Positions 35,815 through 48,923 are shown, counted from the stretch's first letter. The stretch: 64,000 nucleotides of DNA from Cryptomeria japonica (GCF_030272615.1 NC_081409.1:532932291-532996290); one strand, 5' to 3'. Notes: generated from the sequence alone by a model not told the origin. Numbers and translations: made by a program.

Positions 35815-38800
35815 TGTAGTGTCCCTCCCTGATTTATCTTTTCCTTTCATGCTTCAATAGACTATTTTGTCATAGCATAGACCATTTTGTGATGCTTGGA
35901 TTAGACTATCATGGATTTTTAATGGATTTTGGATATATTGTATTGCATTTGACATTACTATTTCATGAGGATGGTGATATTATGGATTGTTATATGGGTT
36001 ATTATGATGATAGGTTCTCATTTGATGACTTATATGTATCTCTTTCTATGTGTTGTTTATAGTCTTTTAAGATGATTTGAGGATATTTTATGATGTACTA
36101 AGCCTATTTTATGATTGTTTGCGAGTGTCTTCTACTATCTTTGTGATAGGGATGATGTCACATCACTTATTGCGAACATGATGTGCCATTGTAATTCTCT
36201 ACCACTTGTATTATATATTGTATATGTTGTATCGTGGCTTTGTGGATGTAGGATTTGCAAGTACCAAACATCGACTCTACCTGGCTTCACAGGTCTAATC
36301 ATGTCTTATCCCAATGGCAAGTTGATTGGAGATGACATAAAATCCCTTTCTACACTCTAGGTTTAAAATTGATTATCCTTTTCAGTCTTTGTGTGAGTTA
36401 TAGTTTAGTGTTGAGTGATCTCTTGAGTTGTCTCTTGTTGATGTGCTTGGAGCGTTGTATGTATTGATTGGTTTAGTTAATTAAGTAATTTATATAGTTT
36501 AATAATGTTAAATTAAATTAATATATTACATAGTTTATAATAATAAAAGAAATAAATATAGTTGGCAATAATAAAATAGATAAATATTTGGTAAATGATT
36601 TTATAGTCATTGGATGTTTATTATTTATTATTTATGGGTTTTTGGAATTATTATTGATATTATTATTAATATTGTTTCATAATAATAAGGCTTAGATATT
36701 TATTTAATTAAATAGCCTTTGATTATTTATTTTTAGCTTTAATCTATTTATGGCCCTTGGTTTATTATATTTAATTATTTGTTGGGCTTTATAGTTAATT
36801 TTGCCCATGAGTATTATTTTATTAATTGATTTATTATTTATCTTCTTGGGTTGATTAAAATATTATTCTACCTACCCTTTTGTATGATTGGTCGAGTTGT
36901 TGGGTAAGTAAATTAACTATTGTTTTATTTATATTTACCTCGATTTTTTATATGAGCTGGTAAGAAATATTATTTTTGCTATTATTTTGATTGGTCGACA
37001 TATTCTATGGTTTTGGCCTGGTTTTCTATTTATTGGCTTTCCTGAGTTTTCATGGGGGTTGGCACAGGAAGTATGTTTTTGCAATTTCGGATTTGTATTG
37101 CTAGGAGGAGTTTGAATTGTAGCTTGTTGGATCTTCTTTAGAAAATTCATCCTTTCATTTTCATCTTTCACCAAGTCGGAGGATTTCTTGCTCTTGCATT
37201 TTTAGTTTTGAAAAGATTGCATTCTCTGCGTATTCTCGGGATATTTTGGGAAATGTTCATATAGTTTTGTATAGCTTAAAGTTTTAATTTATGTCATATG
37301 CATTATATACTATAGTTGAAACTATATTAGATTACGGAAAAAAATTTATTATGTTGTGCACAGCCGTGAATCCCTATACTGCATATAGTGCTTGTTTATC
37401 ATTGTATTGTATTCTTAGCTTCCTGTGAGTTTGGATTTGTGATTGTAGGCATTTTGTATGTTATTCCTTGCATTAGTTCATAAATCTGATCCTTGTGTTA
37501 AGTCTCTTGTTGTATTATGGATTGTCGGGAGTCTCTGTGTTTTGGTCTAAGAGCACTCATGCTTTGTTGAGAGTTCTTTCTCAGAATCATTTTCATGCTT
37601 TGTATATTTACTTTTAAGCCTTGAAACCTTGTTGAAAATATTTGTTTGGTGATTGCATTCCACATCATTGTATTTTTTGAACCTTATATTATTTCTATGA
37701 TTTATTTTATTATCGTAAGTTTATTATTTTTGTGTGTATTTGACTATTTGCGCTAAAACTACATATGTTCTATTATGTTGATCATATGCGTTGTTTTTCT
37801 TGTCAAATGCATTGTCCTATGTCTTATTTGCGTTGTAGAGTGATGCAAAAGTGATGAAACTTTATATATGCATTGAAACATTTTGCATATGCTGAATCCC
37901 TGAGTAAAAGCTCTGCATTTTTCTATAGAGGCATTGTAGATACTTTTATATGCACTAAACGAATATGTAAATGCACTATTTTGTCTATTTTCTATGTTTT
38001 GAGTCATTCATCTAGTTTTCTGAGTATCAGTCTAGGTTTTTCAATTTCTCATTTGTTCCAGTAGTCTGTCCAGATGCTATGTTGTGTTCTTGAGTGCTCT
38101 TGGATGTCTGGAATAATGATTTGATGCATTATTTGATCATTATATTGTTGAAAGAGGAGTAGTACCTTGCCATGTTAATGGATTCTTTTCTCTATGATGT
38201 TGTGTGGTCTATGTGACCTATGTAGTATACGTTATTGGTTCATGTGTATTTATGGTATTCTATCTTGGTTAGTCAGATATTGTTTTGAGAACTTCCTTGT
38301 TTGATTTCATGTGTTTGTTAAGGCCTAGGTGCATGATTAGGGAGAGTGGGCATCCATGAGTCTGTTGAGGTCACGAGAATAGACTACTAGGATTCCTGAG
38401 TAATAGAGTCTAGTCTAGACCGTTTGGATAGCTCATTAGAGGTTTTCCATTTTAATTTGACAAGTGATAACATAATAATTAATATTAGGTGGGTTGTGTA
38501 GAGTAACACATCTAAGGAAGATAATAAATGTGTTTTGTAATACCCATCTCAAGGATCGGAGACCAGAGTGAGGTGGTAGATCTGGCAACCGGATAACAAA
38601 CTCCCTTGATTTCCTCAAAGGTTGAGGTGGTTTCACATGTGTATCCTATGTGGTATCATGTGATGACACTCTTTCCCTACATGTCGATCCTAGTTCCTTA
38701 TGTCTTGGTGTTGAGTCACCTATGGAGGTTTCTTGGTTGATTGATATGTTTTCCTTAGTTGTGTTAGAGTTGTTACCTCTTTGTTTGATAGGTATCAGCT

Positions 38801-39594
38801 TAGATCTGGAGTGTGTGTGAGATCTTGTGTCATCTCCTAGTATGGGGGGTGGTTCCTTTGGTTCCACATGGTTGGGTGGTTGGTGCCTTTATTCCATTGG
38901 GATGTTCTTTAGTGGATGTGGATCTCTTATCTCTTTAGTTCATGGATGGATATTCATAGCAGATTATTATACTATGATTCATGTGGCATATGTATCTTGT
39001 ATGAACCTTGATGTATTTGTACTTGAGAGCTATGCTCGTTGATGTAAAAAATATTGCATTCATGTAACTAATAGAAGATGCTAGGTGAACATAGAGGTAT
39101 CATGTATGTTGAGAATGATTCATTAACTAGAAATATTGACATTGTAATATGGATGTATAATTTGTATTTAGATTATGTAATTAGTTCATATTGCTATGGT
39201 GATTAATGTAATTGGTATTAAAATGTTTATTTGATGTTTAAGGAAATGATTGGTTGGGCTTAGGAACATTTGGTATTGGTGCTTTAAAATGAACCTATTG
39301 GGATGATTGAGTATTCTTAAATGGATGTAATTATTTTATGTTAAAGTGATGGGTCATATGTGTATGCATGTAGAGTAGATGGATAGCATGTTTAGGTTGC
39401 ACTTGGTTAATAGAAATTTATATGATACCATGTTAGGAATGCATGCTATTGGTTAGGATTTGTTAGGTGTGTAGTTAAAGTAGTGGTGTTGATTTACCCT
39501 AGGGAAGTTAGATGCTATTGATGTAGTTGTGTTTATTTCCACTTGCATATCATGATTTGTGGATTATGTCTATGATGAGTAATTATATGTAATG

Positions 39595-39606
39595 TTAATG
39601 TATGTT
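39595..39606. repeat. LINE target site duplication, left
   Basis: TTAATGTATGTT. The right copy at 48780-48791 reads TTAATGCATGTT, one mismatch in 12. The right LTR of C near 63340-63360 shows the uninterrupted site. Confidence 0.7.
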
Positions 39607-39807
39607 CTGATTAATATGAAAAATAGGTTTTAAGGACCCAAAACCTTTAACATAGGAGCATATGATAGTTAATCAAAAAGCATCTAGACTAGCATTGAAA
39701 CAAGTTACAAAAAGACTGGCAAAAAGGCCAGTAAACTGAACTGATAGCTAAAGAAAGGAACAACAAAGCAGAAAAACCAGAGAAAAGACAAAAGTGACAA
39801 ACAACAA

Positions 39808-41532
39808 CTATGAAGACTTAAGAAGATTAGCCACCTTATTGACCAGCTGGTCATAATTTTTCGAAGCAACTTTGAGTTCTTCCATATCCTTGTTTGGCTT
39901 CTTCTCCTTCTTTTTGCCTTTGGTCCTTGTTCTAGGCCCTTGCACTTCTCCCATACCTTCAATGTTAGGTTCCAGCTCTAGGGAATCCTTCTCGTTCTCC
40001 AGTTTGTTGATGAGAATTTTTGTATTGTCGGCTGAGGCCTTCAGAATGATATAGCTTTGTTTAGCAATGCTTTTGAGGCATTTTTTAGTTTTGTTGAATT
40101 TGTTGTCAGTTTCTGCCATTCTCTGGTCTGTAACATTGTCATTGGTTTTCATCTATGTCAAGGCCTTCTCAATTTGCTCAAACCTAGGGTTGAAGGAATC
40201 TCTGATCTCTTCGGCTCTGGCAATAGTTTTACTCAAATCCTCAACATATTTTGCCATTGATTTGTCTTCACCAATACTGATTGTCTCTAGAATTTAGACC
40301 TTGTAGCTCAGCTTCTTATTATCCTAAATAGCTTTCTTGTAACTGTTAATTAACTAATTGATGGTGTCCACAAAACCTTTCAAACCCTCAGTGGGAGGAT
40401 TTGAAGGGGGGGTTTTCTCACCAGGACTGTCCTGTTCATTTTTGGGGACATCGCCACTAGTGATCTTATTGACATTTCCACAAACCCTCTGATCAAAACC
40501 TTCCCCGATGATCTCCTCCAATTTCTGGTCGATGTTAGGATCCTTTCTTTGTAATTTATCCTCTAGTTCCATATCATAATCATCCTGCCTCTTTTGTTTG
40601 TTCCTTATCTGAATGGAAGTTTTAGTTTTCTTTTTTAGAGGAGACTGGGGTTCATCCTTCTCAGAATCCTCAGAGACCTCCTCCTCCGAGGAGGAGCGGA
40701 TCTGGAAAACCTTTTCTTTAGTTTTCTTCTTACCCTTAGAAGAGGAGGGCTTGGTACTCACCTATTTTCTTTTCTTATCAATTTCAACTTCAGAGTCTTC
40801 CAGACTCTCCTCTGACTCACTCATCGAATCACTTTCAGACTCCTCACCCATAGAAAAATGAGAATCTGACCCTTCCTCCTCAGACTCATAGATAGAAGGC
40901 TAGGGACAGGCAATTTGGTTAGCTTTTAAATGGTCATAAATTAACACCATAAGACCTTGATGCATGGCTGTATCACCCTTAGGGTTATCTCTATGGGCTT
41001 TAATGGTAGCATTCATTGAACACAATAGGAAATATGGAATATTAACTTTTTCATCATACCTAAAATGATTAAGCAATACAAAATGATAGTCATACACTTT
41101 TGTGAATCTGCCATCTAAGGTAATGTAACACATAATAGCAAATATAACCTCCCTCCACGGCTTAACAAATTCCCTAGGTGGGTAGTAGGTTTTACTTATC
41201 TTTACCAGACACTTCTTCTCCTTTTCCATTTTGGGGTATCACTCAATTGCCTCCTTGCTCAGTTTTCTATCTCTGCAGTAATTGCTTCCTTCCCTGCGAA
41301 GACTCATGACCTAAGTGATGAGGTCTTCATCAATGGAGATTGTTTAATCTCCCATCTTTAGGGTGCCCTTCCTCTAGTTTTTGTAGAAAAAGTTAGTGAT
41401 TGTGGCATCCCTCCCATGGAGCCTCTCCATAAACTTCATAAACCTGCCCTTCTACAAGATGTTCCAAATTACCTCCTTTTATTTCCACTCCATACAGTTG
41501 CTAGGTTCATAGCGGTGTCTATTTCCTCCCAT
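39808..41532 (-). pseudogene. Extra third ORF of the LINE, 574 codons, unknown
   Basis: ATG at 41532 (MGGNRHRYEPSN) starts a frame that runs without any frameshift to a stop at 39808. Only about 12 nonsense codons break it, nearly all TAG or TAA where Gln (CAG/CAA) would fit. Residues about 102-210 form a hydrophobic/basic globular-looking domain (PPREFVKPWREVIFAIMC, then MHQGLMVLIYDHLKA). An acidic Ser/Glu-rich segment follows, then a Lys-rich patch (SSSKGKKKTKEK), and a charged, probably coiled-coil C-terminus (39808-40152). I do not recognise a named family. It resembles in style the transposon-associated ORFs of large plant elements. Because the LINE duplications lie outside it, it appears to be LINE cargo, or an older insertion in the same place. 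Confidence 0.6.
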
Positions 41533-41624
41533 TTTTTCACTTTTCAAAATAGAAGGCTGAAAGTTGCAGAAAGCTATAGGAAAGAAAATTCTTGAAGCGA
41601 CCACATATACCCAGAAAGCGTGGG

Positions 41625-41694
41625 AAAAGGTGGCATTTTTCTTGTAATAAATGGTACTAAAAAGGTGGCATTTTTCTTGTAATAAATGGTACTA
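41625..41694. repeat. 35-bp tandem duplication in the LINE
   Basis: Two exact copies of a 35-bp unit starting AAAAGGTGGCATTTTT (41625 and 41660) lie between RNase H and the third ORF. It looks like a replication slip. Confidence 0.9.
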
Positions 41695-41779
41695 ACATAA
41701 TGATAATTACTCATAGCCCTCCTATTAATCTGTTTAATCATTATTTTGTCCATTTATGATCTTTGGGGTACTGTATCCA

Positions 41780-44700
41780 TGAAAATGATTGATCTGACGT
41801 CATTGAGGAGATCCTCTTCACCCTTCCAGGTAACCATATTGTTGTGATTGACCACCATGTTGGCTGCCTAGTCAGTTGGACTATTAGCTTCATGATAAAT
41901 GTGGGAAATAAAACATTTATCGAAGGTGTTGATGAGATCTCTAGTAACCTTTATTATGTTGTTTATGTTATGACCCAGAGGCAACTGAGAGGGGGGGTGA
42001 ATCAGTTGTCTATTAGTTTCAACCCAAATATAACCTAACCAAACTTAGTGCATAATACCGATAAACTAATCTTAATGTTGGTAGATAGTTTAATAGTTAA
42101 TAATAGTACCAGTAAAGTTTAATTCATAAAACCAAAAGACAAATGATATCCACAACACATAACACAGATATTTGTACGTGAAAACCCTGTAAGAGGAAAA
42201 ACCATGATGGGAAACCTTACCCACAATCAGATGATACTATTGCAGATAGTATCTATGTACAAATGTGATTTGCACATGCAGAAAGGCCAACTGCCTAGAG
42301 CTCACTACTCAATCACAAAATGGGAGTCACACTGACTACAATTGGATGGTTAAATCCAATGATAATGTACTGCTCAAAATAACATCTTTATATGCTAGAT
42401 TCAGTACCGGTTAAGATTTGATTGTCTTCTTCATACCTTCCTTGAATATTCAAATGATGTTTGCATGTATAGCTCTTCTTATATTCGCATATACCTTATT
42501 ACAATCCTTTTCCCACCTTCTTCATAATCTCACAAATGAGATCTTACATATATACCAAAACCTAAGACCAAATGTGTAGGTTGGCTCACTAAGAATATTA
42601 CAATTAAATCAATTACAAATGAATCAATATGCAATGCATCATGTCGGCTCAATACATTTACAATATTAACCAATCAATAAAACATCTCCATAATGTGTCA
42701 TGCTGATCTGGAATAGATAACGCTTGCCAGCCAATAACCTAGACCTATTTGCCGGTAACAACAAATATGCAAACTCAATTAGACCAATAACCAAATTACC
42801 AAAACCAAGTGTCCAAAGTGTCCAAACAATGTCTTCGACATAACCAAGTAATCTCTAGATGCTAATAGATAATCCTCAGTGCCGGTGAGTAATATAACCT
42901 GTCGGTAAATCAGATACCGGTGACTGTGCATAAGTCACTGAACATGCCAGTGAACATAACCAAAGATCTCTAGAAGGATAAGTGTTGACATCAATGACAA
43001 AACCAATGCAACACATCCATAATACCAATAGTTGATAGTCCATGAAGACTTAGAAGTTCCTTTTAGGCACTTAATGATGTTATTAGAGTCCCCCTCAATC
43101 CATAGATAGGGACAGTTCCGTGTTTTAGCTAGGAGAATGCCTTGGAGAGTAGCCATAGCTTCCACCATGTGGTTAGTTTGGCAACCTATAGGGATAGAAA
43201 TCATTTCCTTACAACTGCCATTTTCATCTCTAAGGATTGCACCACATCCCATTGGACCAAGATTGCCTTTGGCAGCTTTGTCGAAGTTTATTTTGACCCA
43301 ACCATGAGGGGGAGAGTGCCATCTGGCTTCTAGTCTCTTGTTTTGTTTAGGATCAGTACTAAAAGCAGTCTTTAGATTCTAGGAGTTGAAAATGTGAGTT
43401 TCCATGGGGTTGGGAGAATCGTATGGATCCCCAATGATCTTAATGTTCTCCATAATAGCCCTTTCAATTTTTTGGAAAATAACAACCTGGGTGAGAGAAG
43501 TGTCCTTGAAGATGTGGTTGTTCCTTTCTTTCTAGATCACCCATAGGATATGGGGGAGTGATAGCTACCATAAAGATCTCAAAGTGGGGTTAGACCAATG
43601 ATAACTCCAAGAATGGAACAAATCTTGGATTGAGTTAGGAAACACCCATTCCATACAAAAATTCTTAAGAAATCTTTCCCAAATTGAAACAGTGAAGGAA
43701 TAGTGGATAGCTAAATGGTCCATAGACTCTTCCTCCTCAAGACATAAAGAACACCTATTTGGGAACAAAAAACCTCTAACCTTTAGATTTTCTAAGGTCA
43801 AAATTTTGTTTTGAAGAATTGTCCAATAGAAAAAAATGATCTTAGGGATAAGACCCTTTATCCAAGCTTTAGACCAAAAGGGATTCTCAGAGGGGGCAGG
43901 GGAAAGAACACCATACATTGAAGAGATAGCAATGTTGCCTTTAGGTTCATATTTCCAAATAAGAAAATCTTCCTCATTATTCAACCAGGCAGAAGACAGC
44001 TGATTCTTAAGATTAATAAGGTCAGGGTGGATACTTTCAATGTTCTACCATTTATCACCTATCCAATACCCCTCAACCAAGGAGCCAAAGACTCTAATAC
44101 AAGGGGCAGCAAAAGGGGCCCAATCAGGGATTTCAATCAAAGGCTTATCAAGTAACCAAGGGTCCTCCCAAAATCTAACTTTCCTACCATTACCAACTCT
44201 CCATTTCACCCCTTTAGCAATGTTGTATTTACACTTAGAGGCATGATTCCAAATATGGGACCCATTAATATTGAAATCAAAATTGATGAAAGAGAGAAGA
44301 GAAGAAGACAAAAGAGGATACTTACTTCTCCAAATTTTATACCATTCACTATCAGAGTGGAACAGTCTCCAAACCTATTTGGACAAAAGAGCTTCATTGA
44401 GGGTCTGTATTCTCCTCAGGCCCAGACCACCTTTACTTTTTGATCTGCAAACCTTGTCCCAAGCCACTATTGCCATTCTTTTATTTTCCTCTACCCTTGA
44501 CCAAAGAATTTTTTTTTGAATTTTCTCAATAGCATCAACATACTTAACTGGAATTCTAAAGAGGCTAAGGGCATAAATTGGAATTCTTTGAAGGGATGCT
44601 TTAAGAAATTAAAGCTTTCCAGCCTAACTTAAGAGAGCACCTTTCCAACCAACAAGCTTTCTTTGAAATTTATCCACCAGAGAACTCCAAAAGGAATCAG

Positions 44701-46968
44701 GTGGAGCAATGCCCAGGGGGAGACCAAGATAAGAAGCAGGAAGGTTAGTAGTCCGACATTCCAGAATTCTACTGATTCTATGTTATCTTCTCTCAGGAGT
44801 GTTGATGAAAAACACTTCACTTTTAACCTAGTTGATAAGCTGGCCAAAAGCAAAAGCAAACTTACAAAGGGTTTCCTTTAGGAATCTGGCTTTCGAAATG
44901 CTTGAATCCCCCATAACAATGGTGTCATCCACAAATTCTTGGTGGGAGAAAGAATGATCAACAGAGGAAGGTTGGAGACCTTTAAAAATACCTCTAGTCA
45001 CCATACTTTCCATGGACCTACCAAAAACTTCAGCCATTATAATGAAGAGGATAGGGGAGATGGGGTCCCCTTGCCTCAGTCCTCTGGAGGCTTTAAAGAA
45101 GGAGGAGGGAGATTCATTAACAAGAACAACAAAGGAGGTAGAGGAGATGAGCTGCTTGAAGAGGTCCACACATTTGTTAGAGAAGCCAAAAGCCAAAAGG
45201 ACCTTCATGAGGAAAGACCAATCAACCCAATCGTAGGCCTTAGATAGGTCAAGCTTGAGGATAAAACCCTATTTCTTAGCCATAACAAGGGAATGGATAT
45301 TCTCATGGATAGTTATGATGGAATCAAGAATTTGTCTTCCTGGCACAAAACCATTTTGTTGATGACTAATCAAAGAAGGAAGGACTTTCAAGAGTATGAA
45401 GGTTAGGACCTTGGAAATTATCTTATAAAAAGAGTTGCATAAGACGATTGGCCTGAACTTATCCATGGAGTCAACACCTTGAATTTTGGGGATTAAAGTG
45501 ATGAAGGTGCCATTGATCTCTTTCAGATGTTTTCTAGCCCCAAAAAATTCTTTTGCCCCACTGGAGTCATCTTTCCCAACAATATCCCAGAATTATTGGA
45601 AGAAGAACATTGGGAAGCCATCAGGTCCAGGGGCTTTGTTACCTTCAAAAGAAAAGACATCATTTTTGATCTCCAAGTTTGAAGGTATAGAAGTTAGGAA
45701 GGAATTCTTCTGCTCATCAATTAGGCAAGGAATGTTCTAAAGGAAGGAACTTTGAACATCAGCATACAGGCTTAGATCCCTACAAAGAAGATCAGTGAAG
45801 AATCTTTTGGCCTCATTTCTTACCTCCTCCTCCTTAACCAAGTCCCCATTGTCCACCATCAGTTTTTTTTATCCAATTAGCTGCTTTATGTTTGATAGTT
45901 GACATATGAAAGAATCTAGTATTCTTATCTCTTTCCTTTAGCCAGATACATCTAGACCTTTGCTTCCAAAAAGATTCTTCTTTAGCAATGATTTCATGGT
46001 ATTTTTTGAGGATCTCATTTTTTTCAACAATAGTCATAGTAGAGAATCCATCCTTCTGGATTTGGACCTATATTTTATTGAGGTCTTCCTAAATTTTTCC
46101 TTTGGCCTCAAAAATATTTCCAAATATGGATTTGTTCCAAGTCCTTTTATTGTCTTTTATGCTTTTGAGTTTCTTCACAACTCTATACATGGCAGTACCC
46201 TCAACTTGAATATTCCACCATTCCTAAATTTTATGGATGAGATCTGGATGAAGAGTCCATATTTTTTAAAATCTAAAAGGAAAGTACCTTCTTCTATTTA
46301 TGGGGTCAGCAAAAAGAGTTATGGGATAGTGGTCAGACCCAACCCAAATGTGAGCAGACAAAGAACATAAATAATGTATGTACCAATCATAAAAAATAAG
46401 AGCCCTATCAAGGCGAACTTGAATAAGGTCATTTCCAGCCCTCCTATTAGTCCAAGTGTAATTTCAACCCTGCATCTCCACATCGTTAAGAGCCTGAGTG
46501 TTTATTAAATCCATGAGGGCCAGTCTACTATCCAATTGAGAAGGGATTCCATCAAAATTTTCCTCCTCTCTCAAAGGGGTGTTGAAGTTGTCCCTTATTT
46601 CCATGATTTTTTTCCAAAAAATGCTTCTCGCTTTCAAGATGTTAGGAGCATAAATGTTAGTGAGGACCCAAGAGGTTCCTACTTTTAAATGCTCAAATTT
46701 AATGCAAGAAAAATTGCTTTCTTTAATAAGAACATCCTTTAACACTATTGAGATTCCAAATTGTTGCAATGGCTCCAGAGGCACCTTCCGAGCTACCACC
46801 ACTAATACTCTCAGATTTAAAGAATTTCAAAGCTTCAACCTTATCTCTACTCATCTTTGTTTCTTGAATAAGAAAAATATCAATTTTAATATCCCTAATC
46901 ATATTCCTAATAATATCATGCTTGTGGGGATTATTAAGTCCCCTAATGTTCCAAGAGACAATCTTCAT
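41780..46968 (-). pseudogene. LINE ORF2: endonuclease, reverse transcriptase, zf-RVT, RNase H (decayed, split)
   Basis: Starts MKIVSWNIRGLNNP (46968), the AP-endonuclease N-terminus, with QETK as the catalytic Glu motif. TWTNRR, RLDRAL and SDHYPI follow near 46440-46330. The RT is seen at 45466-45269 (FRPIVLCNSFYKIISKVL, NGFVPGRQILDSI) and 45208-44828 (LRQGDPISPILF; FVDDT in place of the usual YADDT). A zf-RVT block lies at 43984-43565 (WTILQNKILTLENL, RCSLCLEEEESMDHL). RNase H begins at 43252 (MGCGAILRDENGSC, IEGDSNNIIKCL), is cut at 43031 by a solo LTR, and resumes from 41965 (FDKCFISHIYHEANSPTD, then AANMVVNH). Numerous stops and frameshifts make it non-functional. Confidence 0.88.
41966..43030 (-). 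mobile_element. Solo copia-type LTR inside the LINE RNase H
   Basis: On the plus strand it starts TGTTATGACCCAGAGG and ends near ACCAATA, a mutated ...AACA terminus. The flanks GTTTA (41961-41965) and GTTGA (43031-43035) form a duplication with one mismatch. Its interior shares GAGGGGGGGTGAATCAG and TTGACATCAATGACAAAAC with the LTRs at 52974 and 63371. RNase H coding resumes on both sides, so no internal region was kept: it is a solo LTR of about 1065 bp. Confidence 0.78.
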
Positions 46969-46970
46969 AA

Positions 46971-48766
46971 TTACTTACCAATTCCTAGCTTCTTCAGAGT
47001 CTTTTGAGTCCCATCTGCTATGTTCTTGTTGGCCTCCTTATCTCTGACTTTGTGGTTTGAAGGTCATCCTGGGGATGAGGAGACATACCTGACATCAACT
47101 TGAGAAATTCTACTAGACTTCCTTAATTGGGCGGCCGAGGGAGTGGATCCTTTTTTGTTCCTATGTTTTGGAATTCTCCAATCTGCTTCTTTCTCAAAAA
47201 CCGCTTCAAGGTTACTAAGAATTCTATAAATTTCCTCTTCGTTACCCCAATTAGGCAATCTGGAATCATGTGAAGAACTATTGACTTTTTTAGAGGCTTG
47301 ATCTGAATTCAAAACATTCATACCCAATATAGCACATTTCTAGGCTTCTTGCATATCAGACCTGATCATGAGAGGGGAAGAGTTAGTCTTTTCTTCTTAT
47401 GAGCTAGTGATCTCTCCTTCCTCAGATTGTTCCACTTCCTTAGTATCCTTATCCTTCTGATCCTCTTCATTCGGAGCTTCCTTATTGGCCAAGGTGTCAG
47501 CAATTACCATCCCAATATTTTCTTTAGAAGATTCATTTTGATCTTTTATTTCCTGTATTCGGATCTGCCCTACCAGGGGGTTGTCTGCTTTCATTTGTTC
47601 CATTCTCAGAGCTTCCTAGGGGGGAAGATGATTAGAGACAAAGGCTGAGGAGACCACTTCCTTATCCTCCCCTAGCGGTCCAAAACAATTGGTATCAACA
47701 AGGTCAGTTTCCTTATTTTCTGAATTTTTAACTTGCCATACCTTTTTCTTTGGAGCCTTTTTACTTTCTATTGTAGGTTTGGCTTGTTTGTTCTCCCCTT
47801 TAGGCTTGAGAGGACAATGTTTGGCCCACTCAATTTCTTTCTTTCAATGAAATCAAGAAAAGGGGATGGATTCATATTCAATTTGTTGTTTCCACGTTCC
47901 CAACTTTGACACTATATCTATCTGCTCGGGCTTATCTACATTGTGGGTGATCCCTACACAAAATCTGGCATGAGTGAGCCCCCTTCTTGAAGCTATGACT
48001 AGATCTATTGAGAGGAGCTCACCAAAGGATCTTTCTATACTTGAGAAAATACTTTATGCCCAATACTCAAGAGCCAGACCTAGTAACTTAACCCAAACTT
48101 GGACTTGCACCAGAAGAGAATCACTCATGTTTAGATTCAGATGCCATTTTTGAAGGACCAAAGCTATCTTTCTAGCCAACCAAGGACTACCACAAAGGAT
48201 CATTAATTTATCTTCTTCACAGGAAAAGGAAAAGGTGAGGAGGCCTTTAGACAGAGCCAAAATTTCAACATTACCTTTCAAAGCCCATTTCTGTTTGACA
48301 TAAGCCCTAACAACTTCAATGTTTGGGCATGGTCCCATGAATTTACCCACCAGAGAGTTCAACATACTACTTAGTTATGATCTAAAACTAAGCTAGAGAT
48401 AGAAATGGTGAACTTACCACCATTCGGGTCTAATATATTCTTGACAGGAGGCGAGGAGGATTTTCCAAATGGTCTAGTTCCAAAGAGGGATGACCACTTT
48501 CTAGATTCTTTTCCATTCTCCAAAACAACTTCACATGGGTTGGACCTCCCGCTGGACCCCCCGACCATGTTTCTAGAACCCACATTCTTCTCTAGTAGAG
48601 TACCATCAACCTATAGAATATCTGGAGGCTTGTCCTTCTCCCCCATCGAGCCAGCTCCATCGATCTGGCCGCTCCCTCCATTGGAACCAGAGTTCCCACC
48701 TTGGAAAGAATTTGAATTTTGAATTCTTCCATTACTACCTTCTCCACCTCCATGTGAGATCTCCAT
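46971..48766 (-). pseudogene. LINE ORF1 with DUF4283 domain, decayed
   Basis: ATG at 48766-48764 opens a Gly/Ser/Asn-rich N-terminus. Around 48365-48054 lies a DUF4283-type domain (MGPCPNIEVVRAYVKQKW, then FSCEEDKLMILCGSPWLA), the usual RNA-binding-associated module of plant L1 ORF1 proteins. A one-base frameshift separates the N-terminal piece (48583-48371) from this domain. Charged Lys/Glu-rich sequence follows (47603-47397), then a C-terminal block (47327-47064). The reading frame closes with TAA at 46973-46971, two bases before the ORF2 ATG. A classical CCHC knuckle was not seen. Confidence 0.8.
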
Positions 48767-48779
48767 TCCAGAATTTGGC

Positions 48780-48791
48780 TTAATGCATGTT
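48780..48791. repeat. LINE target site duplication, right
   Basis: TTAATGCATGTT follows the presumed 5' end of the minus-strand LINE and matches 39595-39606 except for one base. Confidence 0.7.
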
Positions 48792-48923
48792 TAATGCATA
48801 TGAGTAGTTGAATAAATATATATGTTGCATTAGCTTATGTGATGTTATAGAAAAAAAAAATTGTTATCTCTATTTTGCATGTTAGTTAGTGTATTCCTCT
48901 AGGGTATTTTGGTAGGCATTACA

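Larger units (their letters stand above)
39607..48779 (-). mobile_element. L1-like LINE, near full length, with an extra 3' ORF
   Basis: A minus-strand non-LTR retrotransposon of about 8.1 kb, after subtracting a 1.07-kb solo LTR, flanked by 12-bp duplications. Order: ORF1 (48766-46971) with DUF4283, ORF2 (46968 to about 41780) with endonuclease, RT, zf-RVT and RNase H, then a third long frame (41532-39808). The 5' non-coding part is only about 13 bp. No long poly(A) is visible at the 3' end. Many nonsense changes and some frameshifts show it is dead. Confidence 0.85.
35815..48923 (+). repeat. Element C left LTR (split by LINE)
   Basis: Runs 35815-39606 and resumes at about 48792 to 48923. 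The segment 36115-36360 and the ORF-like stretch near 38650-38870 reappear in the right LTR at about 50978-51220 and 62390-62650. Small open frames here are not coding. Long AT-rich tracts occupy about 36480-36870. Confidence 0.87.

Noticed and set aside
38646-39042. Frames on both strands repeated at 62382-62658
   Set aside because: These are the two LTRs of element C. Both copies carry shifts and no domain is recognisable.
43142-46370. Plus-strand frames across the LINE (for example 45486-45740 and 45960-46370)
   Set aside because: They are antisense shadows of LINE ORF2, whose domains are clear on the minus strand.
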